Of a DNA stretch of 64,000 nt, positions 29,124 through 37,397 are shown one piece after another. This DNA is from CAVQCT01 sp964371785. Lineage in GTDB: Bacteria; Zixibacteria; MSB-5A5; GN15; FEB-12. The notes below the pieces were generated by a model. That model was given only the letters and a program-made list of their open reading frames with translations, made no database searches and was not told the DNA's origin. Position numbers and translations under genes: made by a program. The stretch's first letter is position 1. The number at the start of each line of letters is the position of its first letter. The stretch is from NCBI GenBank assembly GCA_964371785.1, contig CAYJOL010000009.1, forward strand, positions 92,944-156,943, in the 5' to 3' direction.

Positions 29124-29186
29124 GGAAAGATTAGGCTCGCCCGGGATGGCTGTCGATGTTGGCGGTCCGCAGCGACTTACGAATTT

Positions 29187-30158
29187 TCAATCATCAGAAT
29201 GGCATGACCGATTCCCCACAGCCAGAAGCCCCAGCAACAACGCATTAAACCGGTTAGCCGCTGAGTCGGAGCGGGAACTCAGCACAACTGGTACTTTACC
29301 ACCCCAAATCAATCCGCCGATCTCAGCGTTGCCATAGAGGGACATCGCCTTGTATACCCCATTGGCGGTTTCAATGTTGGGAGCCAGCAGAATATCGGCC
29401 TGACCGGCAACCGGCGACTGGGTTAACCCCTTCGCTTCGGCAGCAACGCGGTCGACCGCGGTATCGAAAGACAACGGGCCGTCGACGAATGCGTTCTTTA
29501 TCTGCTTCCGGTCGGCCATCTTTGCGATTATCGCGGCATCGGTGGTCACCGGCATCTGCGGATACACGACTTCAACCGCCGCAAGCACTGCCACCCGGGG
29601 CATGGCTACACCTAAACGCAAGGCGACCTCAACTGCATTCTCAATCAATTCGAGTTTCGTCTTGAGATCCGGCTCGATATTGATGGCCGCGTCGGTTAAA
29701 AAAAGCAGTTTGGCATACAGCGACGGACGCATCACTGTCACATGCGAAATTCTTCGTGGCGCCAGGCGAAACATACTGTCCTTCTCAAGCAGCAGGCGGA
29801 GAAATGAAATGGTCGGGATGCGCCCCTTAATCATAAAATCAATCTCTCCCGCCGCCGCCATTTTGGCGGCCGCCTGCACCGCAAGCTCTGGTTCACGGAC
29901 ATCCAGGAACCTTGCCTCGCCGATGTCCACACCGGCTTCCTCCGCTTTGCGCCTGGCGAGGTCCTCGTCGCCGATGATGAACGGCTCAAGGAGGAGCTCT
30001 TTGATAGCACGCGCAAATGAATTCAAGGTCACTGAATCCGATGGCACCACCAGCGCGGCCCGGGGTCTGACTCCGATGGCGGCTTGTCCACGCACTCGCT
30101 CGTATATCTGTTCAAACGAACAAACTTCGGGTATTTCAAACTGACCGTTCAGGCTCAT
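29187..30158 (-). CDS. ptb: Phosphate acyltransferase (phosphate butyryltransferase family), copy 2
   Basis: A 323-residue member of the Ptb/Pta family, which interconverts acyl-CoA plus phosphate with acyl phosphate plus CoA. The C-terminal block LLAPNIETANGVYKAMSLYG and VPVVLSSRSDSAANRFNALL matches the family. The frame is open far upstream, but ATG at 30158 is preceded by GGGAGG and directly follows the stop of the other ptb gene. Unlike copy 1, it may have a different acyl-chain preference; sequence alone does not tell. It is the last gene of the iorA-iorB-buk-ptb-ptb cassette. Confidence 0.85.
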   Translation of the reverse strand: MSLNGQFEIPEVCSFEQIYERVRGQAAIGVRPRAALVVPSDSVTLNSFARAIKELLLEPFIIGDEDLARRKAEEAGVDIGEARFLDVREPELAVQAAAKMAAAGEIDFMIKGRIPTISFLRLLLEKDSMFRLAPRRISHVTVMRPSLYAKLLFLTDAAINIEPDLKTKLELIENAVEVALRLGVAMPRVAVLAAVEVVYPQMPVTTDAAIIAKMADRKQIKNAFVDGPLSFDTAVDRVAAEAKGLTQSPVAGQADILLAPNIETANGVYKAMSLYGNAEIGGLIWGGKVPVVLSSRSDSAANRFNALLLGLLAVGNRSCHSDD

Positions 30159-30159
30159 A

Positions 30160-31119
30160 TCAATCCTCCCGGTCCTTCTTATTCCGGCTGTCGTAGTAGT
30201 CGGCCAATATGCAGGCAAGGGCCAGCGATGCCTTCTTGTTCTTGACCGTGTCGGTGCGCGACACCAGTGACACCGGAACTCTGGCGCCGACAATAATTCC
30301 GGCGAATACCGCCCGAGCAAACTGGATCAGAGACTTGGCCACAATGTTGCACTCTTCTATGGAATCCATCAGGTAGATATCCGCGTCTCCGACAACCGTG
30401 CCACTGGCATGCTGGTAGATTGCAGCTTCCCTGGAAGTAGCCAGATCAAAGGGTAACGGCCCCTGAATGGCGATATCCTTAAGCTTGACCATCGCGTGCG
30501 GAATTATGTAATCGATATCCGAAAGCGTATGCGGGACGTCTTCCGACGGTGAGTCGTGAGCCGCGGACACTGCGATTTTGACCGGCGATAGACCAAGCGC
30601 ATGCGCGACGTGCACCGCATTTTCCAGAATCTGCGACTTCTGATCCTGATCTGGTTTCACCACCATTCCCCCGTCGGTAAGATTCAGCAGCTTGTGATAG
30701 CCCGGGATATCGAGCACGGCGCAATGCGACAGCGTGTTCTTCCCTCGCAATCCATACTGCTTATCAAGCACTACTTTCAACAGTGCCGATGTAGGAAGGA
30801 ATCCTTTCATGATGGCGTCCGCTTTGCCGGTGGAAGCGAGTTCCGCCACCCGGTGGGCAGCTCGGTTAACGTCCGGCTGATCGATAATTTCAAGGCGACT
30901 GATATCGATACCATCGTCGTGAGCGAGCGACGCAATCTTGCCGGCATCGCCAACCAGTATGCCGTGCACGAATCCATCGGCTTCTGCCTGCGACACTGCC
31001 TGAATGACATCCGCGTCCTGAGCCGCCGCCACGGCCACCCGCTTTTTCCGGCCGTGCCTTGAGATCTCAATAGCGCGCGCTATCAGTTCATCGGAAGAGT
31101 GAATCGGCCTGATACTCAT
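30160..31119 (-). CDS. Phosphate acyltransferase (phosphate butyryltransferase family), copy 1
   Basis: A 319-residue Ptb/Pta-family enzyme. The family marks are DAIMKGFLPTSALLK (about 101-115), LTDGGMVVKPDQDQK, and VPVSLVSRTDTVKNKKASL near the C-terminus. It produces acyl phosphate for the adjacent butyrate kinase. The two tandem copies are clearly diverged, which suggests paralogues with different roles rather than a recent duplication. ATG at 31119 lies 21 bases after the buk stop. Confidence 0.86.
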   Translation of the reverse strand: MSIRPIHSSDELIARAIEISRHGRKKRVAVAAAQDADVIQAVSQAEADGFVHGILVGDAGKIASLAHDDGIDISRLEIIDQPDVNRAAHRVAELASTGKADAIMKGFLPTSALLKVVLDKQYGLRGKNTLSHCAVLDIPGYHKLLNLTDGGMVVKPDQDQKSQILENAVHVAHALGLSPVKIAVSAAHDSPSEDVPHTLSDIDYIIPHAMVKLKDIAIQGPLPFDLATSREAAIYQHASGTVVGDADIYLMDSIEECNIVAKSLIQFARAVFAGIIVGARVPVSLVSRTDTVKNKKASLALACILADYYDSRNKKDRED

Positions 31120-31140
31120 CGCTCCGTCCAGTCTGAGGTT

Positions 31141-32208
31141 TCAATACTGCTTGAGTTGCTCTTCGCGCTTGAGATATCGTTCGCCGGCGGCCGCCAGCGC
31201 CTCCATCTCAAATTCACCGGCCATCACGACCACCCGACCGAGAAATGCGATACGACGGGTGATTTCTTCGATCAGCATCTTCGAGTGAGCCATACCGCCG
31301 GTGAGAATGATCGCCTCAAAGTCGCCGGACAGGGCCACCGATGCGGCTCCGATCTCTTTGGCGATCTGGTACGCCATGGCATCGAAATACAACCTTGCCT
31401 TCGCATTGCCGTCTTGAATCATCTTTTCCACTTCGCGGAGATCTGCGACACCAAGGTAAGCAACCAGACCGGATTTCTTCGAAAGCTTGTCGACAATCTC
31501 TTTCTCGGTGTACTTCCCCGAGAAGCAAAGTCTGACCAGCCCGCCGATCGGCAAGGCGCCCGCCCGGTCGGGAGAGAATGGTCCCATCCCCAGCAAGGCA
31601 TCGTTGACATCGACAACCCGGCCGCCGTCAATGGCCGCCACTGAAACGCCGCCGCCCATATGAACGCCGACAAAACGCAATTCTTCAAGACTCCGATTCA
31701 ACCGCAAAGCTTCGCGGCGGCAGACTTCTTTGAGATTCAGCGCGTGGACCCGGCATTTGCGCTCAATCTCGGGAATCCCGCTAATCCGGGCCACATCGAC
31801 GAAGTTGTCGACTGTGATGGGATCCGAAATCAAAGATGGAACCTTAAAACTCTGCCCGAGATGATGTGCGATGAGGGCGCCGAGATTCGAGGCATGATTG
31901 GAATATCGCATCGTCTTGAGGTCCTGCAGCATTTGATCGTTAATGGCATAAGAACCGCCCTCAAGCGACTTGACCGGTGCGCCGCGGCCCACTACTGCTT
32001 TCAGGGTGCCCGGCTGTAATTGAAGAGTCTCTATCCATGCGTTGATCGCCGACATCCGGTAATCGAACTGGTCCGCCACGTTGTCAAAACGGGATAGTTC
32101 GGCATGGTCATGCCGGATTGTTTCTTCGGAGATCTTGTTTTGCCCGTTAAACAGCGCTGTCTTGGTCGAAGTTGAGCCGGGGTTGATGATCAGCATCAAT
32201 TGCGACAT
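31141..32208 (-). CDS. buk: Butyrate (branched-chain/aryl acid) kinase
   Basis: A 355-residue acetate/butyrate-kinase-fold enzyme that transfers phosphate from acyl phosphate to ADP, generating ATP and the free acid. The N-terminal phosphate loop NPGSTSTKTALF is at residues 9-20; other marks are VGRGAPVKSLEGGSY and HMGGGVSVAAIDGG. It follows iorB after six bases and precedes ptb, so the physiological substrate is more likely an aryl or branched acyl phosphate from IOR than butyrate itself; that is inference from context. Confidence 0.92.
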   Translation of the reverse strand: MSQLMLIINPGSTSTKTALFNGQNKISEETIRHDHAELSRFDNVADQFDYRMSAINAWIETLQLQPGTLKAVVGRGAPVKSLEGGSYAINDQMLQDLKTMRYSNHASNLGALIAHHLGQSFKVPSLISDPITVDNFVDVARISGIPEIERKCRVHALNLKEVCRREALRLNRSLEELRFVGVHMGGGVSVAAIDGGRVVDVNDALLGMGPFSPDRAGALPIGGLVRLCFSGKYTEKEIVDKLSKKSGLVAYLGVADLREVEKMIQDGNAKARLYFDAMAYQIAKEIGAASVALSGDFEAIILTGGMAHSKMLIEEITRRIAFLGRVVVMAGEFEMEALAAAGERYLKREEQLKQY

Positions 32209-32214
32209 CGACCC

Positions 32215-32817
32215 TTATACCTCCACTGAAGTCAGGTGGACCTGTCGTCCGCGATTAAACGCTTCCACATTGATATCCACGAATTTCTCTTTTACTCTAT
32301 TCTTGAGCACCTGGATCCAGAGATCGTTCTCGAACGGAAGATAGTTCGATAGCACACCAAGCAGGATAGTGTTCACCAGGCGCGGGTTGCCGAGCTCCGC
32401 CGCGATTTTATCGGCGTCCACGCCAATTACGCGCTTGGCCTTTTCCCGCATCCGCGCGATAGCGTCATGGGGGTAATTGTATTTCTTCGATGAAGTCACA
32501 ATCGCCGGAATCAGCTGAGTGCGTGAGACTATGGCCACGCCGTCTTTCTTCATCCAGTCCATCGCCCGGAGGCCTTCGGCCTGCTCGAACGAAATAAGCA
32601 CGTCAGCCTGACCGTATTCGATCGTCGGTGAGTACACTTTCGGCGCCATTTTGATATGCGACGAGACGATACCGCCGCGCTGGGACATTCCGTGGACTTC
32701 GGATTTCTTGACATCGAGACCGAATGACATCGCTGCCTCGGAAATAATCTCCGAAGCCAACAGCACGCCCTGACCACCGACACCGACAATGAGTATATTA
32801 AAGTTATAGTCTGCCAT
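32215..32817 (-). CDS. iorB: Indolepyruvate ferredoxin oxidoreductase, beta subunit
   Basis: A 200-residue gamma-type (IorB) subunit of the 2-oxoacid:ferredoxin oxidoreductase family. It begins with the glycine motif VGVGGQGVLLASEII (residues 11-25) and includes the MSQRGGIVSSHIKMA block. With IorA it oxidatively decarboxylates aryl pyruvates (from Trp, Tyr, Phe) to aryl-acetyl-CoA and reduced ferredoxin. It lies nine bases after iorA. Confidence 0.93.
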   Translation of the reverse strand: MADYNFNILIVGVGGQGVLLASEIISEAAMSFGLDVKKSEVHGMSQRGGIVSSHIKMAPKVYSPTIEYGQADVLISFEQAEGLRAMDWMKKDGVAIVSRTQLIPAIVTSSKKYNYPHDAIARMREKAKRVIGVDADKIAAELGNPRLVNTILLGVLSNYLPFENDLWIQVLKNRVKEKFVDINVEAFNRGRQVHLTSVEV

Positions 32818-32826
32818 TTCAACCTC

Positions 32827-34608
32827 CTATGCTTTCACAAACTGGCTCTGGAGCACGATAGCCTCGGGCGGGCAGACCTGGGCGCAAAGAGTGCATCCGG
32901 TACAGATAGTAGTATCAATCACGGCCTTCGGACGGCCATGTTTGTTGGTTTCCTCGGACGCCGATATCGCCGGACAGGAGATGCGGAAGCAGGCCGAACA
33001 GGCGGTACACAGTTCGAGGTCGACCACGTACGGTTCATCCATGATCCGCTTCGGCATGAGCACGCAGGGCCGGTTGGTGATGACAACTGACGGCTCCGGG
33101 CGGGCGATTTCTTCTTTAATAGTGTCGACGACCGTATCAAAGTCGTAGGCGTCGATTACTCTGATGTGCTTTACACCAAGCGCCCGGCACAGTTCGGGGA
33201 TATCTATTTTCCCGGCCGGGTCCCCCATGAGGGTATGCCCGGTGGCCGGGTGCTCCTGTCCGCCGGTCATAGCGGTGGCGCGATTGTCGAGTATAAGGAC
33301 GGTCACATTGGAGTTATTGTAAACCGCATCCATCAAACCGGTCACACCCGAGTGTAAAAAGGTCGAATCACCGATAACGGCAACCGTCCCCTTCTCCGAA
33401 CCCTTGACCTTTTCCATACCGATTGCGTTGCCGATAGAAGCGCCCATACAGATGCAGGTATCGAGCGCATTAAGCGGCTCCATCACGCCGAGAGTATAGC
33501 ACCCGATATCGCCGGTTACGGTGACTCCAAGTTTCTTAAGCGCCATAAACGCTCCCCGATGGGGGCAACCCGGACACAGTACCGGCGGACGCGGAAACAT
33601 ATTCGCTTCGACCGCGATTAAGGCGGCGGCGACGTCAATGGTTACTCCGGCCTCCTTCAGGCCGGAAGCGACTCGATGAGGCGACAACTCGCCCAGATGA
33701 CCGAAGTATTTCTTGCCTTCCACCCTTATGCCGGCCGCCTTTATCTGGTCCTCATAAAACGGCTCGAGTTCTTCGACCACTAGCACCTTATCGTGAGATT
33801 TCACGAACTCCGCGATCTTCTTCATTGGCAACGGATAGCTCATCCCCAGTTTCAGGTAGTCCAGATTCGGTGCCACTTCTTTGGCATACTCATACGCGAC
33901 GCCACCTGAAATTACGCCTACCTTGGAACCATTATTCTCGACGAAGTTCAGCGGCGTTTCTTCGGTAAATCGTCGAAGCTTCTCGAGTCGTTCCTGAACC
34001 ACCACATGACGCACCTTCGCATTCGATGGGATCATCACATACTTGGCCGGGTCCTTAACGAACTTCTTGTCGGGACCTTCGACCCGCTCGCCCAATTCGA
34101 CTATCCCTTTCGAGTGCGATATCCGGGTCGTCATGCGGAACAGAACCGGCGTATCGAAGACTTCCGAGATCTCGAATGCCGTCACGAGCATGTCTTTGGA
34201 TTCCTGGCTGTCCGAGGGCTCCAGCATCGGAACGTTAGCGAACCGAGCGTAGAACCTGTTGTCCTGTTCATTCTGAGATGAGTGCATCTCCGGATCGTCG
34301 GCCGAGACAATCACAAAACCGCCATTTACGCCGGTGTACGCCTGGGTCATAAACGGATCGGCCGCGACATTGAGTCCGACATGTTTCATCGCCACCAGGG
34401 CACGGGCACCGCCGATCGAAGCGCCGATACCAACTTCGTAGGCGACTTTCTCATTGGGGGACCACTGCGAATATATCGAAGGGAATCGTTCGGCTAACGT
34501 CTCAAGGATCTCCGTCGAAGGAGTCCCGGGATAGGCGGCCGCCAGTCTGACGCCCGCTTCGTACGCTCCCCGGGCCACCGCTTCGTTGCCGGATAGAAGT
34601 TCTCTCAT
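32827..34608 (-). CDS. iorA: Indolepyruvate ferredoxin oxidoreductase, alpha subunit
   Basis: A 593-residue subunit of the anaerobic aryl-pyruvate oxidoreductase. The N-terminal domain has AAYPGTPSTEIL. The thiamine-diphosphate region is GDIGCYTLG, followed by GDSTFLHSGVTGLMDAVYNN near residues 415-435. Two C-terminal ferredoxin motifs close the protein: LCTACSACFRISCP and ICTGCTLCAQVCP. It works with IorB, and acyl-CoA product would pass to the ptb/buk genes that follow. Start is ATG at 34608. The upstream region holds a CRP/FNR-type palindrome. Confidence 0.94.
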   Translation of the reverse strand: MRELLSGNEAVARGAYEAGVRLAAAYPGTPSTEILETLAERFPSIYSQWSPNEKVAYEVGIGASIGGARALVAMKHVGLNVAADPFMTQAYTGVNGGFVIVSADDPEMHSSQNEQDNRFYARFANVPMLEPSDSQESKDMLVTAFEISEVFDTPVLFRMTTRISHSKGIVELGERVEGPDKKFVKDPAKYVMIPSNAKVRHVVVQERLEKLRRFTEETPLNFVENNGSKVGVISGGVAYEYAKEVAPNLDYLKLGMSYPLPMKKIAEFVKSHDKVLVVEELEPFYEDQIKAAGIRVEGKKYFGHLGELSPHRVASGLKEAGVTIDVAAALIAVEANMFPRPPVLCPGCPHRGAFMALKKLGVTVTGDIGCYTLGVMEPLNALDTCICMGASIGNAIGMEKVKGSEKGTVAVIGDSTFLHSGVTGLMDAVYNNSNVTVLILDNRATAMTGGQEHPATGHTLMGDPAGKIDIPELCRALGVKHIRVIDAYDFDTVVDTIKEEIARPEPSVVITNRPCVLMPKRIMDEPYVVDLELCTACSACFRISCPAISASEETNKHGRPKAVIDTTICTGCTLCAQVCPPEAIVLQSQFVKA

Positions 34609-34704
34609 ACGGTATTGCCTTATCTGTATGCCTTACATTCACGTTGTAGTTATGGTGTACCAGGCCGGCGAGTAGATGGCACGCGTGGCGCCGCCTGCTC
34701 ACCT

Positions 34705-34729
34705 GATTCGTGTCTTGGGACACCAAATC
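34705..34729. promoter_or_regulatory. Inverted repeat upstream of iorA
   Basis: GATT-C-GTGTC-TTGG-GACAC-CA-AATC is an interrupted palindrome about 100 bases upstream of the iorA start. The inner arms are GTGTC and GACAC (34710-34723). It could be an operator or a hairpin in the iorA leader. No specific regulator is implied. Confidence 0.4.
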
Positions 34730-34746
34730 ACAGAACAATAGCCATC

Positions 34747-34762
34747 TGTGAATAATTTCACA
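34747..34762. promoter_or_regulatory. CRP/FNR-type operator
   Basis: TGTGAATAATTTCACA is a perfect TGTGA-N6-TCACA palindrome, the consensus of CRP-family regulators. It lies 139 bases upstream of iorA and would overlap the start site of the candidate minus-strand promoter at 34764-34792, which would suit repression more than activation if that promoter is right. The regulator is not in the window. Confidence 0.6.
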
Positions 34763-34763
34763 T

Positions 34764-34792
34764 AAAATAATAGCTGGTCACCGACCGGGCAA
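34764..34792 (-). promoter_or_regulatory. Candidate promoter of the iorA cassette
   Basis: On the minus strand, TTGCCC at 34792-34787 and TATTTT at 34769-34764 are 17 bases apart. The boxes are imperfect, and the resulting leader of about 150 bases would run through both palindromes. This is the best candidate I found, but it is weak. Confidence 0.32.
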
Positions 34793-34940
34793 GGGGTATT
34801 TTTGCACGGGGAAACCATACGGAGCCGAAGAGAATACTGCCTACCCGTGATCGCATCAGGTACCGACTATCTCCCATCGCACAGAAAATACTGTACTTTC
34901 TGCGTCCACGATACTACCATTCGACTTTCAAGCTGCAGTT

Positions 34941-34946
34941 TATAAT
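34941..34946 (+). promoter_or_regulatory. Candidate -10 box of the DUF6614-like gene
   Basis: TATAAT lies 21 bases before the ATG, and AGGAGAG lies between them. No good -35 box is found 16-18 bases upstream (best CATTCG), so the promoter may depend on an activator or another sigma factor. Confidence 0.4.
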
Positions 34947-34966
34947 TACTATCAGGAGAGCTCTGA

Positions 34967-35308
34967 ATGAATCATCTGGAAGTATGGTGTAATATTCGGG
35001 ACAGTCACAAAGACCTGGAATTCGCTGACGCGGTTGCGGCTTATCTCGATTACCTGAAAGACAGGAAGTTGATTGAAAACTGGCGGATGACACGCCGTAA
35101 ATTTGGCTTCGGACCGCAGGAGCTCGGTGAGTATCATGTCACGATCAGCACGGTATCGTTGGATCAACTTGATAACGCCTTTAGTCTGGTGGCGACCCGT
35201 GATGGTGAAATTGAACGGCTTCATGGGAATATGTACCGCCACGTAACCGATCTAAAGTCCGCCCTGTATAGGGATTTCCCGGACAAAGTCAGGGTCCGCC
35301 CGAAGTAG
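34967..35308 (+). CDS. DUF6614-like small protein
   Basis: A 113-residue soluble protein. Its sequence (WCNIRDSHKDLEFADAV, the conserved RRKFGFGPQELGEYHVTIS block at about 44-62, and QLDNAFSLVATRDGEIERLH) recalls the uncharacterised DUF6614 family, which looks like a dimeric alpha/beta-barrel small domain. No catalytic residues can be named. AGGAGAG before the ATG is a clear ribosome-binding site. It is flanked by 157 bases before the next gene, so it is probably transcribed alone or with the glycosyltransferase. Confidence 0.7.
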   Translation: MNHLEVWCNIRDSHKDLEFADAVAAYLDYLKDRKLIENWRMTRRKFGFGPQELGEYHVTISTVSLDQLDNAFSLVATRDGEIERLHGNMYRHVTDLKSALYRDFPDKVRVRPK

Positions 35309-35465
35309 GATTCGAGAAATGAGCGTCGTTAAAAGCGAGTTCGGGACTCAATGCCAGGACAAGACGAACGAATTGTAACTACCCGAACTAAAGAATAAGC
35401 AGTATATTCGGGCGCTTTGCAGATATGGACGCGCTCCGAGAATAACGCTGCTTCAAGGGGAAGTA

Positions 35466-36677
35466 ATGATTTCGACGCACCGATCAACTCTTGTCTTATT
35501 GGCCTTTGTCATCTTAGTTGAAATCGGTGCCGCCTCGCTGGTTGACTTGAACCGCCCGGCCTGGGGAGACGAGGCGCATTTTTATGAGACGGTAAAGCTC
35601 TTCGGCAGCGACTTCAGTCTCACGACATTGCGAACCTATCCTGAGATGTCCACACCGCTTCCTTTCATTGCCTATGCCGCTTGGGGGCATCTGGTCGGTT
35701 TCGAACTCTCACACCTCCGCCTGCTCTCAATGATATTCGCCGTTTCTACCTACTTAATCTTCTTTTGGCTGCTCAGCGCGGTTATCTCTAATCCAAGACT
35801 GGTTTTTATCGGCGCAGTGTGTCTGGTCCTCCAACCGTATATGATCGGTTTCAGTCTCTTTGTATATACAGATATCTCGGCGATATTTTTCGGCACGATG
35901 GCGTTATATGCCCTGTCAAAGCGGTCGACTTGGTTGACGGCCGTTTCTCTGGCGATGGCTGTTCTTTGCCGACAGTATATGGCCTTCCTCGTTATCGCGG
36001 GCGCGGTCTTCTATGCGATCGAAAGACTGACTAATCCAAAACGTGATACCATAAGGCAGCTGGCTGCGGTTCTATTGTCCGCACTTCCTTATCTGGCGCT
36101 CGTGATTTTCTGGGGTGGAACAAGTCCCGACAACGCGTTACGATCACAATTCCTTAGCGAACCGGTTCGTTTTCACCCGGAAATGCTCTCCCTGTATATC
36201 GCCGCCCTGTTTGTCTACTTGTTCCCTCTTGCGGCTCTGAATTTCCGAACTTTCTATCGCAATTGGCGACTTGCGGTATTGTCGGTTATCGGCGTTGGAT
36301 TTATCGTTTTGTTCCCTGTCCGTGTCTCCGGCCCGCTGGCTGTTCTCGGTGTGTCGCGAGTAGGCCAGTTTCATCGGATTCTTCGCCTGTTTTTCGACAA
36401 CGAATTTATGGTTCACATGGCTTTCGCCGCTTGTTTCCTTCTGGCCTTACCGATCGTGTTCTACATGATGGTGGATGTGGTCAAACACGTCCGAGCGAGA
36501 AAGACCGATGCCCATCTCCTGGCGGCAATCTGCATCTTGATATTCATGTCTATGATGCCGTTTTCGTATCTTGGATGGGAAAAGTATCTGATGCCGGTCG
36601 TTCCGACGGCGATTGTCTATCTCTTGATGGTTCTGGAGGTCAAGAGAACTCCTGGCCCGAGAGCTGTTATCCTATAG
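35466..36677 (+). CDS. Membrane GT-C glycosyltransferase, Alg10-like
   Basis: A 403-residue membrane protein with about ten helices. After the first helix comes a luminal/periplasmic acidic loop (WGDEAHFYETVKLF, residues 34-47), the type of Asp-Glu motif used by GT-C lipid-sugar-dependent enzymes. Further parallels to eukaryotic Alg10 are TYPEMSTPLPFI (cf. ITTPPG), a VYTDISAIFFGTMAL helix (cf. YYTD) and a CRQYMAFLVI block (cf. FRQTN). These are eye alignments. In bacteria such enzymes decorate envelope glycans. Its stop overlaps the end of convergent mntP by 11 bases. Confidence 0.55.
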   Translation: MISTHRSTLVLLAFVILVEIGAASLVDLNRPAWGDEAHFYETVKLFGSDFSLTTLRTYPEMSTPLPFIAYAAWGHLVGFELSHLRLLSMIFAVSTYLIFFWLLSAVISNPRLVFIGAVCLVLQPYMIGFSLFVYTDISAIFFGTMALYALSKRSTWLTAVSLAMAVLCRQYMAFLVIAGAVFYAIERLTNPKRDTIRQLAAVLLSALPYLALVIFWGGTSPDNALRSQFLSEPVRFHPEMLSLYIAALFVYLFPLAALNFRTFYRNWRLAVLSVIGVGFIVLFPVRVSGPLAVLGVSRVGQFHRILRLFFDNEFMVHMAFAACFLLALPIVFYMMVDVVKHVRARKTDAHLLAAICILIFMSMMPFSYLGWEKYLMPVVPTAIVYLLMVLEVKRTPGPRAVIL

Positions 36678-37215
36678 CTGTCTTTATAGCGAGCCCTATC
36701 AGCAACAGTCCGCCTACAACGCCCGCGCTCTGACTGAACCTGATTCCCACGGCACGGCCAAAGACGAGTCCGAGAATTGTCATCGATGCCGCCACTACAC
36801 CGATTATGAAGGTAGGCATCAGAATTTGGATGTCCACCAGTGCCAGCGTGAAGCCAGCCGCAAGAGCATCGACCGAAGTCGCAAACATGAGGGCCAGTAG
36901 ACTGGCTCCCCGAGTAGGGTCGCCCTTCCACTTATGATCTTCAGCTTTGAATTGTTCCCAGATCAGCCGTCCACCGATCCCGGTCAGGATTACCGCCGCA
37001 AGGATTTGAGCCGAGGAGCCAATGAATCCAGTAAGATAACCACCTGCCAGCCAACCGATTATCGGCATACCGAACTGGGCGAATCCAAAATGAAAGGACA
37101 AACGAAAGATGGTCCACGGATCAAGCCGTCCCAACCTGATACCGACAGCGATTGCTACCGCAAAAGCATCGAAAGCGAGCGCGAACGCCAGAGTAACCAC
37201 ATCGAAAATATGCAC
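36667..37215 (-). CDS. mntP: Putative manganese efflux pump
   Basis: A 182-residue, six-helix protein. The repeated acidic motifs of the family are present: LAFDAFAVAIAVG (helix 1) and ATSVDALAAGFTLAL (helix 4), whose aspartates are required for Mn(II) export. The two halves form the usual inverted repeat. The start is GTG at 37215. In many bacteria mntP follows a yybP-ykoY manganese riboswitch; I do not see that structure in the gap upstream. Confidence 0.9.
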   Translation of the reverse strand: MHIFDVVTLAFALAFDAFAVAIAVGIRLGRLDPWTIFRLSFHFGFAQFGMPIIGWLAGGYLTGFIGSSAQILAAVILTGIGGRLIWEQFKAEDHKWKGDPTRGASLLALMFATSVDALAAGFTLALVDIQILMPTFIIGVVAASMTILGLVFGRAVGIRFSQSAGVVGGLLLIGLAIKTAIG

Positions 37216-37380
37216 GTCAATCTCTGTTCAGTACCATAATCAATTGAATGTCAATCAGTTGCCTTGTTGGTTGCCGCGTTGGGCAGCCCTGCCGCTCCAT
37301 CACTATCACGTTTGGTGATAATAGCCAATTACTTCTGAAAATGGGAACTATTTCTTATCCTTTCGGTTGAAAAATTAAAC
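37216..37380. other. Intergenic region between mntP and the Rrf2 promoter
   Basis: About 165 bases upstream of two divergent genes. A GGCAG-GG-CTGCC stem is present near 37288-37299. A TTGACA occurs on the minus strand near 37246-37251, but I find no good -10 box at the right distance for mntP. No other feature is visible. Confidence 0.4.
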
Positions 37381-37397
37381 TTTACAATTTTGTAAAG
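37380..37397. promoter_or_regulatory. Palindromic operator in the Rrf2/suf promoter
   Basis: CTTTACA-ATTT-TGTAAAG is a perfect 18-base inverted repeat. It covers the -35 box and most of the spacer of the promoter before the Rrf2 gene, the usual place for a repressor. The likely binder is the Rrf2 protein itself; that is inference. Confidence 0.65.

Larger units (their letters stand above)
34609..34966. other. Divergent intergenic region between iorA and the DUF6614-like gene
   Basis: These 358 bases hold regulatory sequence for both directions. From left to right there is a dyad built on GTGTC-TTGG-GACAC (34705-34729), a perfect TGTGA-N6-TCACA site (34747-34762), a weak candidate iorA promoter (34764-34792, minus), and a TATAAT box before the plus-strand gene (34941-34946). 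I see no RNA gene or open frame with family resemblance here. Confidence 0.6.

Noticed and set aside
37216..37380. Possible yybP-ykoY manganese riboswitch upstream of mntP.
   Set aside because: No element with the conserved loop sequences of that riboswitch was seen, and the gap is largely occupied by the promoter region of the divergent gene.
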